The notes under the pieces: model-generated | What the model saw: the letters and a program-made list of their open reading frames with translations, nothing else | Databases searched by the model: none | Told to the model about the DNA's origin: nothing | Shown: piece after piece, positions 53,966-63,652 of the stretch | Layout: each line of letters begins with the position of its first letter | Position numbering within the stretch: position 1 is the first letter of the stretch | Program-made: the position numbers and the translations under genes | Origin: Pseudomonas oryzihabitans | Lineage (GTDB): Bacteria; Pseudomonadota; Gammaproteobacteria; Pseudomonadales; Pseudomonadaceae | Reading direction: 5' to 3' | Length of the DNA stretch: 64,000 bases | NCBI RefSeq assembly: GCF_024652905.1 | Contig: NZ_CP102428.1 | Span: 3,642,001 to 3,706,000 of the forward strand

Positions 53966-55070
53966 TGCCCAGCGCCGTATCGTCATCATCGATGACACCG
54001 AGGCCAATCGCTATGTGCTGCGCAAGATCCTCGGCAGCCAGACCCACTACGAAGTGCTGGAAGCGGCCAGCGGAGCCGCTGGCCTGGCGCTGATCGACGA
54101 ATCCGTCGAACTGGTGATCATCGACGTCAATCTACCGGACACCACCGGCTTCGAGCTGATCCAGGCCATCGAGCACAGGTGCGGTTGGGGTCGGCTGCCG
54201 GCCATCATCAACATCTCGGCCACCTTCGTCTCCGGCAAGGACAAGGCCCAGGGCTTCAACACCGGGGCCCAGGCCTACCTGACCCACCCGATCAATCCGG
54301 AAGAGGTGCTGGCCACCGTCGGCGCCCTGCTCAAGGCCAGCTCCCGGGTCGGGCACATGGAGCAGCAGCGCAATTCAGCCATCGCCCGCAGCGAGAACCT
54401 GCAGGCGGAAAAGGTCATGCTGGAACGCTTCATGAGATCGCTCAACCACGACCTGCGCTCGCCGCTGACCGCCGCCACCATGGTGGTCAACCTGATGCAG
54501 CGCAGCCCGGCGCGACGCACCGACGATCTGCTGCAGACCTTGCACGACAACCTGCAGCGCATGAACCAGATGATCACCGACGTGCTGGACATCAGCCACA
54601 TGAGCCTGGGCGGCGGCGTCCGTCTCAGCGGCGATCCGCTGGTGCTGGGTCCGCTGCTGAACGACGCCGCCGCCAATCTACGGCTGCAATTCGGCAATCA
54701 CCTCGAGCTGCAACTGGAGACCCCGGAGCTGGAGGTGCTGTGGGACAGATACGCCTTCCTGCGCATCTTCGACAACCTGGTGCTCAACGCCGCCAAGCAT
54801 GGCGACACGGGAACGCCGATCCAGGTGCGGCAATGGCTGGCTGGCGATCAGGTCATGCTGGAGCTGCGCAACCTGGGGCAGTTTCCCGACGAAGTCCTGG
54901 CCAACCTGGCCACGCCCTATTTCATCTCCACCCGCAGCGACAAGCGCGGCTGGGGCCTGGGACTGCCCATCGTCAAGGCGCTCAGCGAAAGCTTTGGTGG
55001 CGAGGCGCGCTTCGCCAATGGCGCGGGCGAGGTGATCATCACCCTGCACCTGCCGCTGCGCCTGGCCTAG
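53958..55070 (+). CDS. Receiver-histidine kinase, last gene of the stressosome operon
   Basis: 370 residues: receiver (about 5-125) with Asp56 in LVIIDVNLPDTTGF; HisKA at about 155-215 with His164 in SLNHDLRSPLTAA; HATPase (about 260-368) ending in GWGLGLPIVKALSESFGG. No DNA-binding, GGDEF or other output domain is present. Its start lies inside the previous gene's stop region. It can accept phosphate from the preceding hybrid kinase and pass it on; the final output is not in this window. Confidence 0.92.
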   Translation: MTSAQRRIVIIDDTEANRYVLRKILGSQTHYEVLEAASGAAGLALIDESVELVIIDVNLPDTTGFELIQAIEHRCGWGRLPAIINISATFVSGKDKAQGFNTGAQAYLTHPINPEEVLATVGALLKASSRVGHMEQQRNSAIARSENLQAEKVMLERFMRSLNHDLRSPLTAATMVVNLMQRSPARRTDDLLQTLHDNLQRMNQMITDVLDISHMSLGGGVRLSGDPLVLGPLLNDAAANLRLQFGNHLELQLETPELEVLWDRYAFLRIFDNLVLNAAKHGDTGTPIQVRQWLAGDQVMLELRNLGQFPDEVLANLATPYFISTRSDKRGWGLGLPIVKALSESFGGEARFANGAGEVIITLHLPLRLA

Positions 55071-55093
55071 CGCAGCGCAGCGCCTAGGGACCG

Positions 55094-55511
55094 GATGTAG
55101 GTGGAGCTGAGACAGCTCCACCGTCGCAGCCCGACATGGCGGGCTCGACCTGAACAGCGTTGGGCTTCGCTGCGCTCAGCGCCAACCTACTGAAGTTCGT
55201 GATGTAGGTTGGGCTGAGACAGCTCTACCGTCGAAGCCCAACAGGGCGGGCTCGATCTGGGCAGCGTTGGGCTTCGCTGCGCTCAGCGCCAACCTACTGA
55301 AGTTCGTGATGTAGGTTGGGCTGAGACAGCTCTACCGTCGAAGCCCAACAGGGCGGGCTCGACCTGAAAAGCGTTGGGCTTCGCTGCGCTCAGCGCCAAC
55401 CTACTAGAGTTTCGTGTCGTAGGTTGGGCTGAGACAGCCACCGTCGCAGCCCAACAGGGCGGGCTCGATCTGGGCAGCGTTGGGCTTCGCTCAGGTTCAG
55501 CCCAACCGCCC
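55094..55511. repeat. Four tandem copies of a ~107-bp palindromic unit
   Basis: Units start at 55094, 55201, 55308 and 55416. Each opens with GTAGGTTGGGCTGAGACAG (first copy diverged) and closes with CTCAGCGCCAACCTAC, with inverted GAAGCCCAAC and GTTGGGCTTCG between, so each folds on itself. The ends resemble those of the array at 28221. It sits between the convergent stops of the stressosome operon and gbcB. Confidence 0.85.
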
Positions 55512-55517
55512 TCCTCC

Positions 55518-56615
55518 TCAGAACTCGATCTGCACATCCCCCTGCGGAATACTGCAGCAGGACAGGATGTAGCCTTCGGCCTCGTCTTCCTCGGTGATGC
55601 CGCCGTTGTGGTCCATGACCACCTCGCCGCTTTTCTTGAGCACCTTGCAGGTGCCGCAGATGCCCATGCCGCAGGCCTTGGGAATGTGCAGGCCGAGCTT
55701 GGCCGCGGCGCCGTGGATGGTTTCGCCCGGGCCGATGCTGACGCTCTTGTCGCTCTCGGTGAAGGAGATCAGGCACTGGGCTTCCAGGGGAATCGGCGGC
55801 AGGTCGGCGGCGGCTTCGGCCTGTTCGGCGGCTTCGACCTTGGCTTCCGGTGGCGTCGCGCCAAAGGATTCCTCGTGGTAGCGGGTCATGTCGAAGTCCA
55901 GCTCGCGGAGCATGGCCTTGACGGCGTTCATGTAGGGCGTGGGGCCGCAGCAGAAGATCTCGCGCTCACGAAAGTCCGGCGCCATCAGCTCCAGCATGCG
56001 GCGATCGAAGTAGCCGCGGAAACCGGCCCAGGACTCACCGTGCTCGGTGCGCTCGCATACCAGGTTCAGGGCGAAGTTGTCGATCCGCGCGGCCATGTGC
56101 TCCAGCTCACCCTGGTAGATGATGTCGCGCGGGGTGCGGGCGCTGTGCACGAAGACCATGTCGACGCTGGCGTTGGTGTCGTAGAACCAGCGCGCCATGG
56201 ACATCACCGGGGTGATGCCCACGCCGCCGGAGAGGTAGAGCACCTTGTCGGCCGGGTAATCGATGGCGTTGAACAGGCCGACCGGGCCATGCACGGCCAG
56301 GTTTTCACCGACCTTGAGGTTGTCGTGCAGCCAGTTGGATACCAGGCCGCCCGGCACGCGCTTGACGGTGATGGAGAAGCTGTAGGGCACCGAAGGCGAG
56401 CTGGAGATGGTGTAGGAGCGCATCACCTGCCGGCCATCGATTTCCAGCTCCAGGGTCACGAACTGGCCCGGCTTGAAGAAATACATCAGCGGGATTTCGG
56501 CCGTGAAGCAGAAGGTGCGCACGTCCCAGGTTTCCTGGATGACCTTGACGCAGCGCACGGGGTGGCGGCCATTGGTCCAGGTCTGGGTGGTTACGGGGTT
56601 GAGGAAGGTATTCAT
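55518..56615 (-). CDS. gbcB: Glycine-betaine demethylase, ferredoxin-reductase component
   Basis: 365 residues. FAD domain (about 15-120) with RSYTISSSPSVPYSF, NAD domain with YLSGGVGITPVMSM and FCCGPTPYM, and a C-terminal plant-type [2Fe-2S] ferredoxin with CGMGICGTC and a fourth Cys in LSCCS. GbcB passes electrons from NADH to GbcA for removal of the first methyl of glycine betaine. It is divergent from gbcA over a 328-bp region, the standard Pseudomonas arrangement. Confidence 0.95.
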   Translation of the reverse strand: MNTFLNPVTTQTWTNGRHPVRCVKVIQETWDVRTFCFTAEIPLMYFFKPGQFVTLELEIDGRQVMRSYTISSSPSVPYSFSITVKRVPGGLVSNWLHDNLKVGENLAVHGPVGLFNAIDYPADKVLYLSGGVGITPVMSMARWFYDTNASVDMVFVHSARTPRDIIYQGELEHMAARIDNFALNLVCERTEHGESWAGFRGYFDRRMLELMAPDFREREIFCCGPTPYMNAVKAMLRELDFDMTRYHEESFGATPPEAKVEAAEQAEAAADLPPIPLEAQCLISFTESDKSVSIGPGETIHGAAAKLGLHIPKACGMGICGTCKVLKKSGEVVMDHNGGITEEDEAEGYILSCCSIPQGDVQIEF

Positions 56616-56943
56616 GACGCACCTCGACTGCCACTGGGGCTATTGGCGGCGATTCTGGGAGGGCCCCACGACCGCCACTTTCCCAATCGCGACATCCACA
56701 TGCCGATGGCGACCGGCCCAGCAGTGGCAAGGGCTGGGGCGTCGTGAACAGCGTCGGCCATGTCGCCCATGAGCAAGGCCCCCTCCCGGCTCCGGCCCCA
56801 CACTCCGCCCCAAGCCGAACCTGAACAGCGCGCGACGGGCGAAGCACGGGGTCATTCGGCGGCCCTGTCCTGTCGGCCAATAGCCTTGCAATACCGTGAC
56901 CAACCACTTTCGCCACCCGCCGCGGTGGCCACGAGGATGTACG
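56616..56943. promoter_or_regulatory. gbcB-gbcA divergent control region
   Basis: 328 bp without a gene. GTCGGCCA occurs twice in the same orientation (56753-56760 and 56872-56879). In Pseudomonas the AraC-type activator GbdR controls gbcAB from this region; whether these repeats are its site cannot be told here. Confidence 0.4.
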
Positions 56944-58236
56944 ATGGACGTCAGCACCTTGAGTTTGGGCGACCCTCTCGATCCGGCCCGCAAGGCCACG
57001 GCCGAGATGCTGCGCACCCGCGAGCGCACCTATTCCCTGCCCCAGCCGTTCTACAACGACGAGCGCCTGTTCCAGATCGACATGCAGGAGATCTTCGGCA
57101 AGGAATGGCTGATCGCCGGCATGACCTGCGAGATCCCCACCAAGGGCAACTTCATCACCCTGCAGCTGGGTGACAATCCCATCCTGGTGGTCCGGGGTGC
57201 CGAGGGCAAGGTCCACGCCTTCCACAACGTCTGCCGTCACCGCGGTTCGCGCCTCTGCGTGAGCGACAAGGGCAAGGTCGCCAAGCTGGTCTGCCCCTAC
57301 CACCAGTGGACCTACGAGCTGGACGGCCGTCTGCTGTTCGCCGGCACCGAGATGGGCGCCGACTTTAACATGGCCGACTTCAACCTCAAGCCGATCCACG
57401 TCAAGACCGCCGGCGGCTACATCTTCATCTCCCTGGCCGACGAACCGCCGGCCATCGACGACTTCCTGCGTACGCTCGAGCACTACATGGAGCCGTACGA
57501 CATGGAGAACGCCAAGGTCGCGGTACGCACCGACCTGGTCGAGCAGGCCAACTGGAAGCTGGTGCTGGAAAACAACCGCGAGTGCTATCACTGCAGCGGC
57601 TCCCACCCCGAGTTGCTGAACACCCTGCTGGAATGGGACGACGTCACCGATCCGCGTGCCTCCCAGGCATTCAAGGACCAGGTCGCCGCCTGCACCACGC
57701 GCTGGGACGCCGACAACATCCCCTACGCCCATGCCAGCTTCGGCTTGCGCAACCGCATCGTGCGCATGCCACTGCTCGCCGGCACCGTGTCCATGACCCT
57801 GGACGGCAAGCCCGGCTGCCAGAAGCTCATGGGTCGCATCAAGGACCCGGACCTGGGCTCCATGCGCATCCTGCACCTGCCGCACTCCTGGAACCACTGC
57901 ATGGGCGATCACATGATCGTCTTCACCGTCTGGCCGCTGGGTCCGACCGAGACCGTGGTGACCACCAAGTGGCTGGTGCACAAGGACGCCGTGGAAGGCG
58001 TCGACTACGATCCGGTCAACCTGCGCAAGGTCTGGGATGCCACCAATGACCAGGATCGCCGCCTGGCCGAGGAAAACCAGCGTGGTATCAACTCCAAGGC
58101 CTACCAGCCGGGTCCCTACTCAAAGACTTACGAATTCGGCGTGATCAACTTCATCGACTGGTACAGCGAGCGGCTGCTCAACAATCTCGGCGAAGAGGCG
58201 CCAGCCGCGCATCTACGCCAGGTCGGCGGTGACTGA
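56944..58236 (+). CDS. gbcA: Glycine-betaine demethylase, Rieske oxygenase component
   Basis: 430 residues. Rieske [2Fe-2S] centre C97-x-H99 in NVCRHRG and C117-x2-H120 in CPYHQWTYELDG. The mononuclear iron site follows with NNRECYHCSGSHPE (His216 and His221). The start is set at MDVSTLSLGDPLDPARK. The enzyme converts glycine betaine to dimethylglycine, feeding choline and betaine catabolism. A hairpin follows the gene. Confidence 0.95.
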   Translation: MDVSTLSLGDPLDPARKATAEMLRTRERTYSLPQPFYNDERLFQIDMQEIFGKEWLIAGMTCEIPTKGNFITLQLGDNPILVVRGAEGKVHAFHNVCRHRGSRLCVSDKGKVAKLVCPYHQWTYELDGRLLFAGTEMGADFNMADFNLKPIHVKTAGGYIFISLADEPPAIDDFLRTLEHYMEPYDMENAKVAVRTDLVEQANWKLVLENNRECYHCSGSHPELLNTLLEWDDVTDPRASQAFKDQVAACTTRWDADNIPYAHASFGLRNRIVRMPLLAGTVSMTLDGKPGCQKLMGRIKDPDLGSMRILHLPHSWNHCMGDHMIVFTVWPLGPTETVVTTKWLVHKDAVEGVDYDPVNLRKVWDATNDQDRRLAEENQRGINSKAYQPGPYSKTYEFGVINFIDWYSERLLNNLGEEAPAAHLRQVGGD

Positions 58237-58255
58237 GGAACGCGAATTCCAAGCC

Positions 58256-58284
58256 GCCCATGGAGTCGCAAGGGCTCCATGGGC
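58256..58284 (+). terminator. Hairpin downstream of gbcA
   Basis: GCCCATGGAG, a 9-nt loop, then CTCCATGGGC. Perfect 10-bp stem, 20 bp after the stop; T-run absent. Confidence 0.6.
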
Positions 58285-58410
58285 ATGCCAATAAACTGTC
58301 TTTATGTTAATGCGGTTTTTTGACGCACCCCTTTTCAGCGTCTTTATTTTAAAACATCACATAAAGTTGTGAGCCTGTTCACGTTTTGAATCGTCTTTCA
58401 TGGGCTCATC

Positions 58411-60036
58411 ATGACTCTTCGCTCGCTGTCCATCGCTACTCGCAATCTGCTGTGTTTTGGCATTCTCGCGACACTCGTCGCTGCCCTCGGCTTGTTCGGT
58501 TGGTTTCAGTTGGCGCAAATCCGCCAGTTGGGTCATCAGGTAGAACAGCGCCATATCCCCACGCTCGTCGCCGCCAATGACTTGGGGATGCTGCTGGCCC
58601 GAACCCGCATCGAAACCCTGCGTCTGCTGGCCATGCCCGATGCCGAAACCCTGACCAACACCCGCAAGAAGCTGGACGACCTGAGTACCGAGGTCCAGGC
58701 CGCCTTCGGGCGCTATCAGCAAGGCGCGCTGTCGCCACAGAGCCGACAGGCGCTGGACGATCTGCGCCAGGTGCACCGGGAATACATGCAGGGCGTACGG
58801 CAGCTGGCCGACCTGGCCGGTGCCGGCCAGATGGCCGAGGCGCGCCAGGTGGTCCAGCAGAACATGGCGCAACTGGGTCTCCGGATGAACGCCAGCATCG
58901 AGACGCTACGCAACGTGGTCCAGCAGGATATCCATACGGCCAGTAACGAGGCCGATACCGCCTATGCGCGCTCTACCACCGTGACCTGGCTGATGATCCT
59001 GCTGGCGCTGGCCCTCACCGCCCTGCTCGCCTGGCGGCTGACCCGCAGCATCGCGGGGCCCATCGCCCAGGCCGTTGCGGCGGCGCGTACCATCGCCACC
59101 GGCGACCTGACCCAGCCGCTGGACGCTCGCGGGCGCGACGAGGCGGCCCAGCTGCTGCAGGCCATGCAGCAGATGCAGGGCCAGTTGCGCGAGACCCTCG
59201 CGCACATCGGCGATTCGGCCACCCAGTTGGCTTCAGCCGCCGAGGAGATGACCGCGGTGACTCAGGAAAGCGCCCACGGCCTGCGCCAGCAGAATAACGA
59301 GATCGAAATGGCCGCCACGGCGGTCACCGAGATGAGCCAGGCGGTCGAAGAGGTCGCCGGCAATGCCGGCTCGACCTCCACCGCGTCGCGCCAGGCCGCC
59401 CAGACCGCGGCCCAGGGCCAGCGCCAGCTGGGCGAGACCCTCGGCGCCATCGAAGCCCTCACCGAGCAGGTCCTCGGCGCCAGCGCCCAGGCCCGTGAGC
59501 TGGAAAGCCAGACCCGCGACATCAGCCAGGTGCTGGATGTGATCCGCGCGGTGGCCGAGCAGACCAATCTGCTGGCGCTCAACGCCGCCATCGAGGCCGC
59601 CCGGGCCGGTGAGGCGGGCCGCGGCTTTGCCGTGGTGGCCGACGAGGTACGGGCCCTGGCCAAGCGTACCGGGGACTCGACCAGCGAGATCGAGAAGATG
59701 ATCGGCAATATCCAGCAGGGCACTGGCCAGACCGTCGATGCGCTGCTGAGCAGTGCCGATCAGGCACGACTGACCCGGGAACAGGCCCAGGCGGCCAATG
59801 CCGGCCTCGCTGCCATCGCGGATGCGGTATCCGGCATCGACGAACGCAACCTGCTGATCGCCAGTGCCGCCGAGCAGCAGGCCCAGGTGGCCCGCGAGGT
59901 GGATCGCAATCTGGTACGCATCCGCGATCTATCGGTGCAGACCGCCGCCGGTGCCGAGCAGACCCGGGGCGCCAGCCAGCAACTGGCGGATCTGGCAGCG
60001 ACCTTGAGTGGTCAGGTACGCCGCTTCCAGTTCTGA
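58411..60036 (+). CDS. Methyl-accepting chemotaxis protein, first of a tandem pair
   Basis: 541 residues. Transmembrane helices at about 14-35 and 190-210 enclose a four-helix periplasmic domain (about 36-188) with [24 protein letters not shown] and a signalling domain with [20 protein letters not shown] follow. It is closely similar to the gene 126 bp downstream over its whole length. I saw no sigma-28 promoter as good as that before the second copy. Ligand unknown. Confidence 0.93.
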   Translation: MTLRSLSIATRNLLCFGILATLVAALGLFGWFQLAQIRQLGHQVEQRHIPTLVAANDLGMLLARTRIETLRLLAMPDAETLTNTRKKLDDLSTEVQAAFGRYQQGALSPQSRQALDDLRQVHREYMQGVRQLADLAGAGQMAEARQVVQQNMAQLGLRMNASIETLRNVVQQDIHTASNEADTAYARSTTVTWLMILLALALTALLAWRLTRSIAGPIAQAVAAARTIATGDLTQPLDARGRDEAAQLLQAMQQMQGQLRETLAHIGDSATQLASAAEEMTAVTQESAHGLRQQNNEIEMAATAVTEMSQAVEEVAGNAGSTSTASRQAAQTAAQGQRQLGETLGAIEALTEQVLGASAQARELESQTRDISQVLDVIRAVAEQTNLLALNAAIEAARAGEAGRGFAVVADEVRALAKRTGDSTSEIEKMIGNIQQGTGQTVDALLSSADQARLTREQAQAANAGLAAIADAVSGIDERNLLIASAAEQQAQVAREVDRNLVRIRDLSVQTAAGAEQTRGASQQLADLAATLSGQVRRFQF

Positions 60037-60102
60037 GCGAGTATCAGCCCCTAGGCTAGAAGCCGTCGGGTCGTCAACAGTCAGCTTTAAGACGAATGAC
60101 CA

Positions 60103-60129
60103 TAAAGTCGCGGCGCCTCTAGCCGTTAA
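60103..60129 (+). promoter_or_regulatory. Sigma-28 (FliA) promoter of the second chemoreceptor
   Basis: TAAA-N15-GCCGTTAA, seven of eight -10 bases matching GCCGATAA. It lies 33 bp upstream of the GTG start at 60162. Confidence 0.7.
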
Positions 60130-60161
60130 AGGAGACCTCACTCTTCACCGGGGCTGCCGCC

Positions 60162-61787
60162 GTGACCTTTCGTTCCTTCTCCCTCGCCATTCGCAGTGTG
60201 TTGTGTTTCGGCCTGCTGGCCATCCTCGTCGCCAGTCTGGGCCTGTTCGGCCTGCTGCAACTGTCGCAGATCCGGGCCCAGGGCCAGGTGATCGAGACCA
60301 ACAATGTGCCCAGCATCGTCGAAGCCGACAACCTTGCCCTGCAACTGGCCCGCACCCGGGTCGAGGTACTGCGCCTACTGGCCATTCCGGACGCCGCTAC
60401 CGTCGCCAACACGCGCAAGAAGATCGACAGCATCAATGCCGACATCGGCGCCGCTTTCGGTCGCTATGACAAGCTCGTCAGCAGCGACCGCGAGCGCCAG
60501 GCCTTCGAGGCCCTGCGCCAGATCCATGGCGACTATGTCCGCTACACCGCGCAACTCGCCGACCTCATCGGGGCCGGCAAGGTCGACGAGGCCCGCAGCC
60601 TGATCCAGACCAGCATGGCCCAGCTCGGCGTACAGATGAACGAGCGCACCGAAGCCCTGCGCAAGATCAACCAGGAAGACATCAAGGCCGCCTCCCAACA
60701 CTCCGGCGACACCTATGCCCAGGCCACCTCCATCACCTGGATGGTCATCGCCCTGGCCCTGGGTCTGACCGTGCTGTTGGCCTGGCGCCTGACCCTGAGC
60801 ATGACCCGGCCCATCGCCGAGGCCGTGGCCGCCGCCCGGACCATCGCCAGCGGCGATCTGACCCAGACCCTGGATACCCGCGGTCACGACGAAGCCGCCC
60901 AGCTGCTGCAAGCCATGCAGCAGATGCAGACCAATCTGCGCGACACTCTGGGGCACCTGGGCCATTCCGCTACCCAGCTGGCCTCCGCCGCCGAGGAAAT
61001 GACCGCGGTCATGCAGGAGAGCGCCAACGGCCTGCAACAGCAGAACAGCGAGATCGAGATGGCGGCCACCGCGGTCACCGAGATGAGCCAGGCGGTGGAC
61101 GAAGTGGCCGGCAATGCCACCTCCACCTCGTCCGAATCGCGCCAGGCCGCCGATACCGCGCGCCAGGGCCAGCGGCAGCTGGGCGATACCCTGGGCGCAA
61201 TCGAGGTGCTCACCGAAAACGTGCTGGGTGCCAGCGAACAGGCCCGCCAGCTGGCTGAACAGACCCGCAACATCAGCCAGGTGCTGGACGTGATCCGCTC
61301 GGTCGCCGAACAGACCAACCTGCTGGCGCTCAACGCCGCCATCGAAGCCGCGCGTGCCGGTGATGCCGGTCGCGGCTTCGCCGTGGTCGCCGACGAGGTG
61401 CGCGCCCTGGCCCATCGCACCGGTGAATCCACCCGCGAGATCGAAGGCATGATCGGCAGCATCCAGCAGGGCACCGGCCAAACCGTCGATGCGCTGCTGA
61501 CCAGCGCCGACCAGGCGCGCCAGACCCGCGAGCAGGCGCAGTCGGCCAACGCCGCCCTGGCCGCCATCGCCCAGTCGGTATCGGGCATCGACGAGCGCAA
61601 CCTGGTGATCGCCAGCGCCGCCGAAGAGCAGGCCCAGGTGGCCCGCGAAGTGGATCGCAACCTGGTGCGCATCCGCGATCTGTCGGTGCAGACCGCCGCC
61701 GGTGCCGAACAGACCCGCGCCGCCAGCCAGCAGCTCTCCGAACTGGCGGTGGAGCTCAACGGCCAGATCCGCCGCTTCCGCGTGTGA
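60162..61787 (+). CDS. Methyl-accepting chemotaxis protein, second of a tandem pair
   Basis: 541 residues, GTG start (MTFRSFSLAIRSVLCFGLLA). Layout as in the previous gene: four-helix sensor, HAMP, and a signalling tip [20 protein letters not shown]. The two share length and most of the cytoplasmic sequence, but the sensor domains differ more (e.g. [17 protein letters not shown] versus KLVSSDRERQAFEALRQ), suggesting different ligands after duplication. It has its own sigma-28 promoter. Confidence 0.92.
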   Translation: MTFRSFSLAIRSVLCFGLLAILVASLGLFGLLQLSQIRAQGQVIETNNVPSIVEADNLALQLARTRVEVLRLLAIPDAATVANTRKKIDSINADIGAAFGRYDKLVSSDRERQAFEALRQIHGDYVRYTAQLADLIGAGKVDEARSLIQTSMAQLGVQMNERTEALRKINQEDIKAASQHSGDTYAQATSITWMVIALALGLTVLLAWRLTLSMTRPIAEAVAAARTIASGDLTQTLDTRGHDEAAQLLQAMQQMQTNLRDTLGHLGHSATQLASAAEEMTAVMQESANGLQQQNSEIEMAATAVTEMSQAVDEVAGNATSTSSESRQAADTARQGQRQLGDTLGAIEVLTENVLGASEQARQLAEQTRNISQVLDVIRSVAEQTNLLALNAAIEAARAGDAGRGFAVVADEVRALAHRTGESTREIEGMIGSIQQGTGQTVDALLTSADQARQTREQAQSANAALAAIAQSVSGIDERNLVIASAAEEQAQVAREVDRNLVRIRDLSVQTAAGAEQTRAASQQLSELAVELNGQIRRFRV

Positions 61788-61884
61788 CCTGTCCGGCAGG
61801 GACACCCCTGCCGGATCCCATCGCGGTGGCAAAACCGGGAGGCGACCGCTACGCTGGCGCCTTCGCCCACCGCGCCTCTCTCGC

Positions 61885-62517
61885 ATGAGCTATCGCTACG
61901 TCATCTTCGACTTCGACGGCACCCTGGCGGACAGCCTGCCCTTTCTGTTGAGCTGCCTGGGCGAGCTGGCGCGAACCCATGGCTTTCGTCAGCCAGCTGC
62001 CGACGAGTGGCCCCGGCTGCGTGCCGCCTCCCTGACCGGCCTGCTCGACAGCCTGGGCATCCCGCTGTGGCAGGTACCGCGCATCGCCCGCCACTATCGC
62101 CGCCTGCTGGTCCAGCGCGGCGACCAGGTGGCGCCCTTCGCCGAGATTCCCGCCACCCTCGACCGGCTCCAGGCCAACGGCCTGGCGCTGGGTCTGGCGA
62201 CCTCCAATTCCGCCGCCGCGGTCCATCAGGTACTGCCCCAGGCCGGACGGTTGTTCCCCGATGGCGAATTCGATATCCCCCTGCTGGGCAAGGCCCGGCG
62301 CCTGACACGGCTGCTCCGCCGCCAGGGCATCGCACCGGCCGAGGCGCTCTATGTCGGTGACGAGCTGCGCGATCTCCAGGCTGCGCACCACGCCGGGCTG
62401 GATTGCGCGGCCGTGGCCTGGGGCTATGGCTGCCCGGCGACGCTGCGTGCGCAGCAGCCCGATCTCTTCTTCGAACACCCAGCCGAGCTGTTGCGGCTGC
62501 GGCCCTCCCCCTGCTGA
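61885..62517 (+). CDS. HAD-superfamily phosphatase (Gph-like)
   Basis: 210 residues. Motif I FDFDGTLADSLPF at the N-terminus, motif II LATSN, and motif III/IV in ALYVGDELRDLQAAHHAG. The fold is the subclass of phosphoglycolate phosphatases with a helical cap. Start chosen at MSYRYVIFDFDG. The substrate is probably a small phosphomonoester; a role in phosphoglycolate salvage is possible but not shown. It precedes a DUF2141 gene by 10 bp. Confidence 0.9.
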   Translation: MSYRYVIFDFDGTLADSLPFLLSCLGELARTHGFRQPAADEWPRLRAASLTGLLDSLGIPLWQVPRIARHYRRLLVQRGDQVAPFAEIPATLDRLQANGLALGLATSNSAAAVHQVLPQAGRLFPDGEFDIPLLGKARRLTRLLRRQGIAPAEALYVGDELRDLQAAHHAGLDCAAVAWGYGCPATLRAQQPDLFFEHPAELLRLRPSPC

Positions 62518-62527
62518 AGGAATGTCC

Positions 62528-62938
62528 ATGAAGTCTCTGTTGCTGGTCGCTGGTCTTTGTCTGAGTGGTGTGCTGCACGCCGCCGAGCTGCAGGTGCGGG
62601 TGGAGACGGTCGATGCCTCGGGGGGCCAGTTGCTGCTGGCGGTATTCGATAGCGAAGAGGCCTGGAAGGCGCACAAGACGCCGGTGGCCCAGGCGCATCT
62701 CGCTGCACAGGCAGGTGCCCAGGAACAGCGCTTCGACCTGCCGCCCGGACGCTACGCCGTGTCGGTCATCCACGACAGCAACAGCAACAGCCAGCTGGAT
62801 ACCAATTTCATCGGCATGCCCACCGAACAATACGGCTACAGCAACAATCCGCCGTTGCGCATGCGCATGGCCACCTTCGAAGAATGTGCCTTCACCCTAC
62901 CGGCTGCCGGTCTGCGCCAACAGGTGACGCTGCGCTAA
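62528..62938 (+). CDS. Exported DUF2141-family protein
   Basis: 136 residues with a signal peptide (about 1-18). The mature part has LLLAVFDSEEAWKAHKTPVA, PGRYAVSVIHDSNSNSQLDT and YGYSNNPPLRMRMATFEE, which match DUF2141, a beta-sandwich family related to carboxypeptidase-regulatory-like domains. It probably lies in the periplasm. Expression with the HAD gene is likely. Function unknown. Confidence 0.88.
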   Translation: MKSLLLVAGLCLSGVLHAAELQVRVETVDASGGQLLLAVFDSEEAWKAHKTPVAQAHLAAQAGAQEQRFDLPPGRYAVSVIHDSNSNSQLDTNFIGMPTEQYGYSNNPPLRMRMATFEECAFTLPAAGLRQQVTLR

Positions 62939-62983
62939 GACGCAGGCTTAATGCACAGGCTTCCAAACAGAAAATCAACAGAG

Positions 62984-63604
62984 TTATCCACATGGCTTTT
63001 AGCGGCGATGGCTGAACTCCGAGCTGAACAGGCGTGGATAACTCCTTGGGCTGGCGAAAGAAATCCCTTAACTCGGACATATCTCGAAAAACTGGTCATT
63101 ATTTGATCGATCCTCTGGAGACCGCGCCAGCTCTGGTCTCTGGCACTGGACGAACAACCTATCCACAGCCCTATGCAACGCTATTGTGGGTTGTGGAAAA
63201 CGCCTGAAACAGTATTGATCATTTTTTGTACGATCCTCTGCAGGCCTTGCCAGCCCTGGCGTACAGATCAGGTCCCACATCTTTTCCACAGGCACGCACA
63301 CAGCAGATGTGGGCAAACCCGCCAGGAGAAACGTCTTCTGGGGTCATGCATAGCCTGAGCGGAATTGGTTATTTATTGAGCAATTTTCCTTGGACAGTTG
63401 CCCCAACGGTTGCTGACAACTTGCCCAGGGCTTATCCACAGCCTTTACCTGTCAAGCAATGACGGCACGACAGGCAATCGTCCGCAGCCTGACCGGTTGA
63501 ATCTGACCGTCGCCAATTCGATCAACAAGGTCAGTATCCCCGCAGCCCTTCTGGCGCGCGGCTTTGCGCCGGTAGCGAACAGACTGCCCACAACCTTATG
63601 CACA
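62984..63604. other. DnaA-box cluster with a 123-bp tandem duplication
   Basis: The gene-free stretch 62939-63669 holds seven sites within one base of TTATCCACA: 62984-62992 and 63432-63440 (perfect), 63159-63167, 63192-63200 (minus), 63282-63290, 63033-63041 (minus) and 63596-63604 (one mismatch). A module starting at 63096 recurs at 63219 (TCATT...CGATCCTCTG...GCCAGC), each with a box exactly 63 bp downstream; an AT-rich stretch at 63369 precedes the box at 63432 by the same 63 bp. Confidence 0.7.
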
Positions 63605-63624
63605 GTTTGCAAAGCATTCAGACA

Positions 63625-63652
63625 TAAAAAAGACCGCTTTAGGCGGTCTTTT
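63625..63652 (-). terminator. Terminator of trpA
   Basis: On the minus strand AAGACCGC, a short loop, GCGGTCTT and a T-run. It lies 18 bp beyond the trpA stop. Confidence 0.85.
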
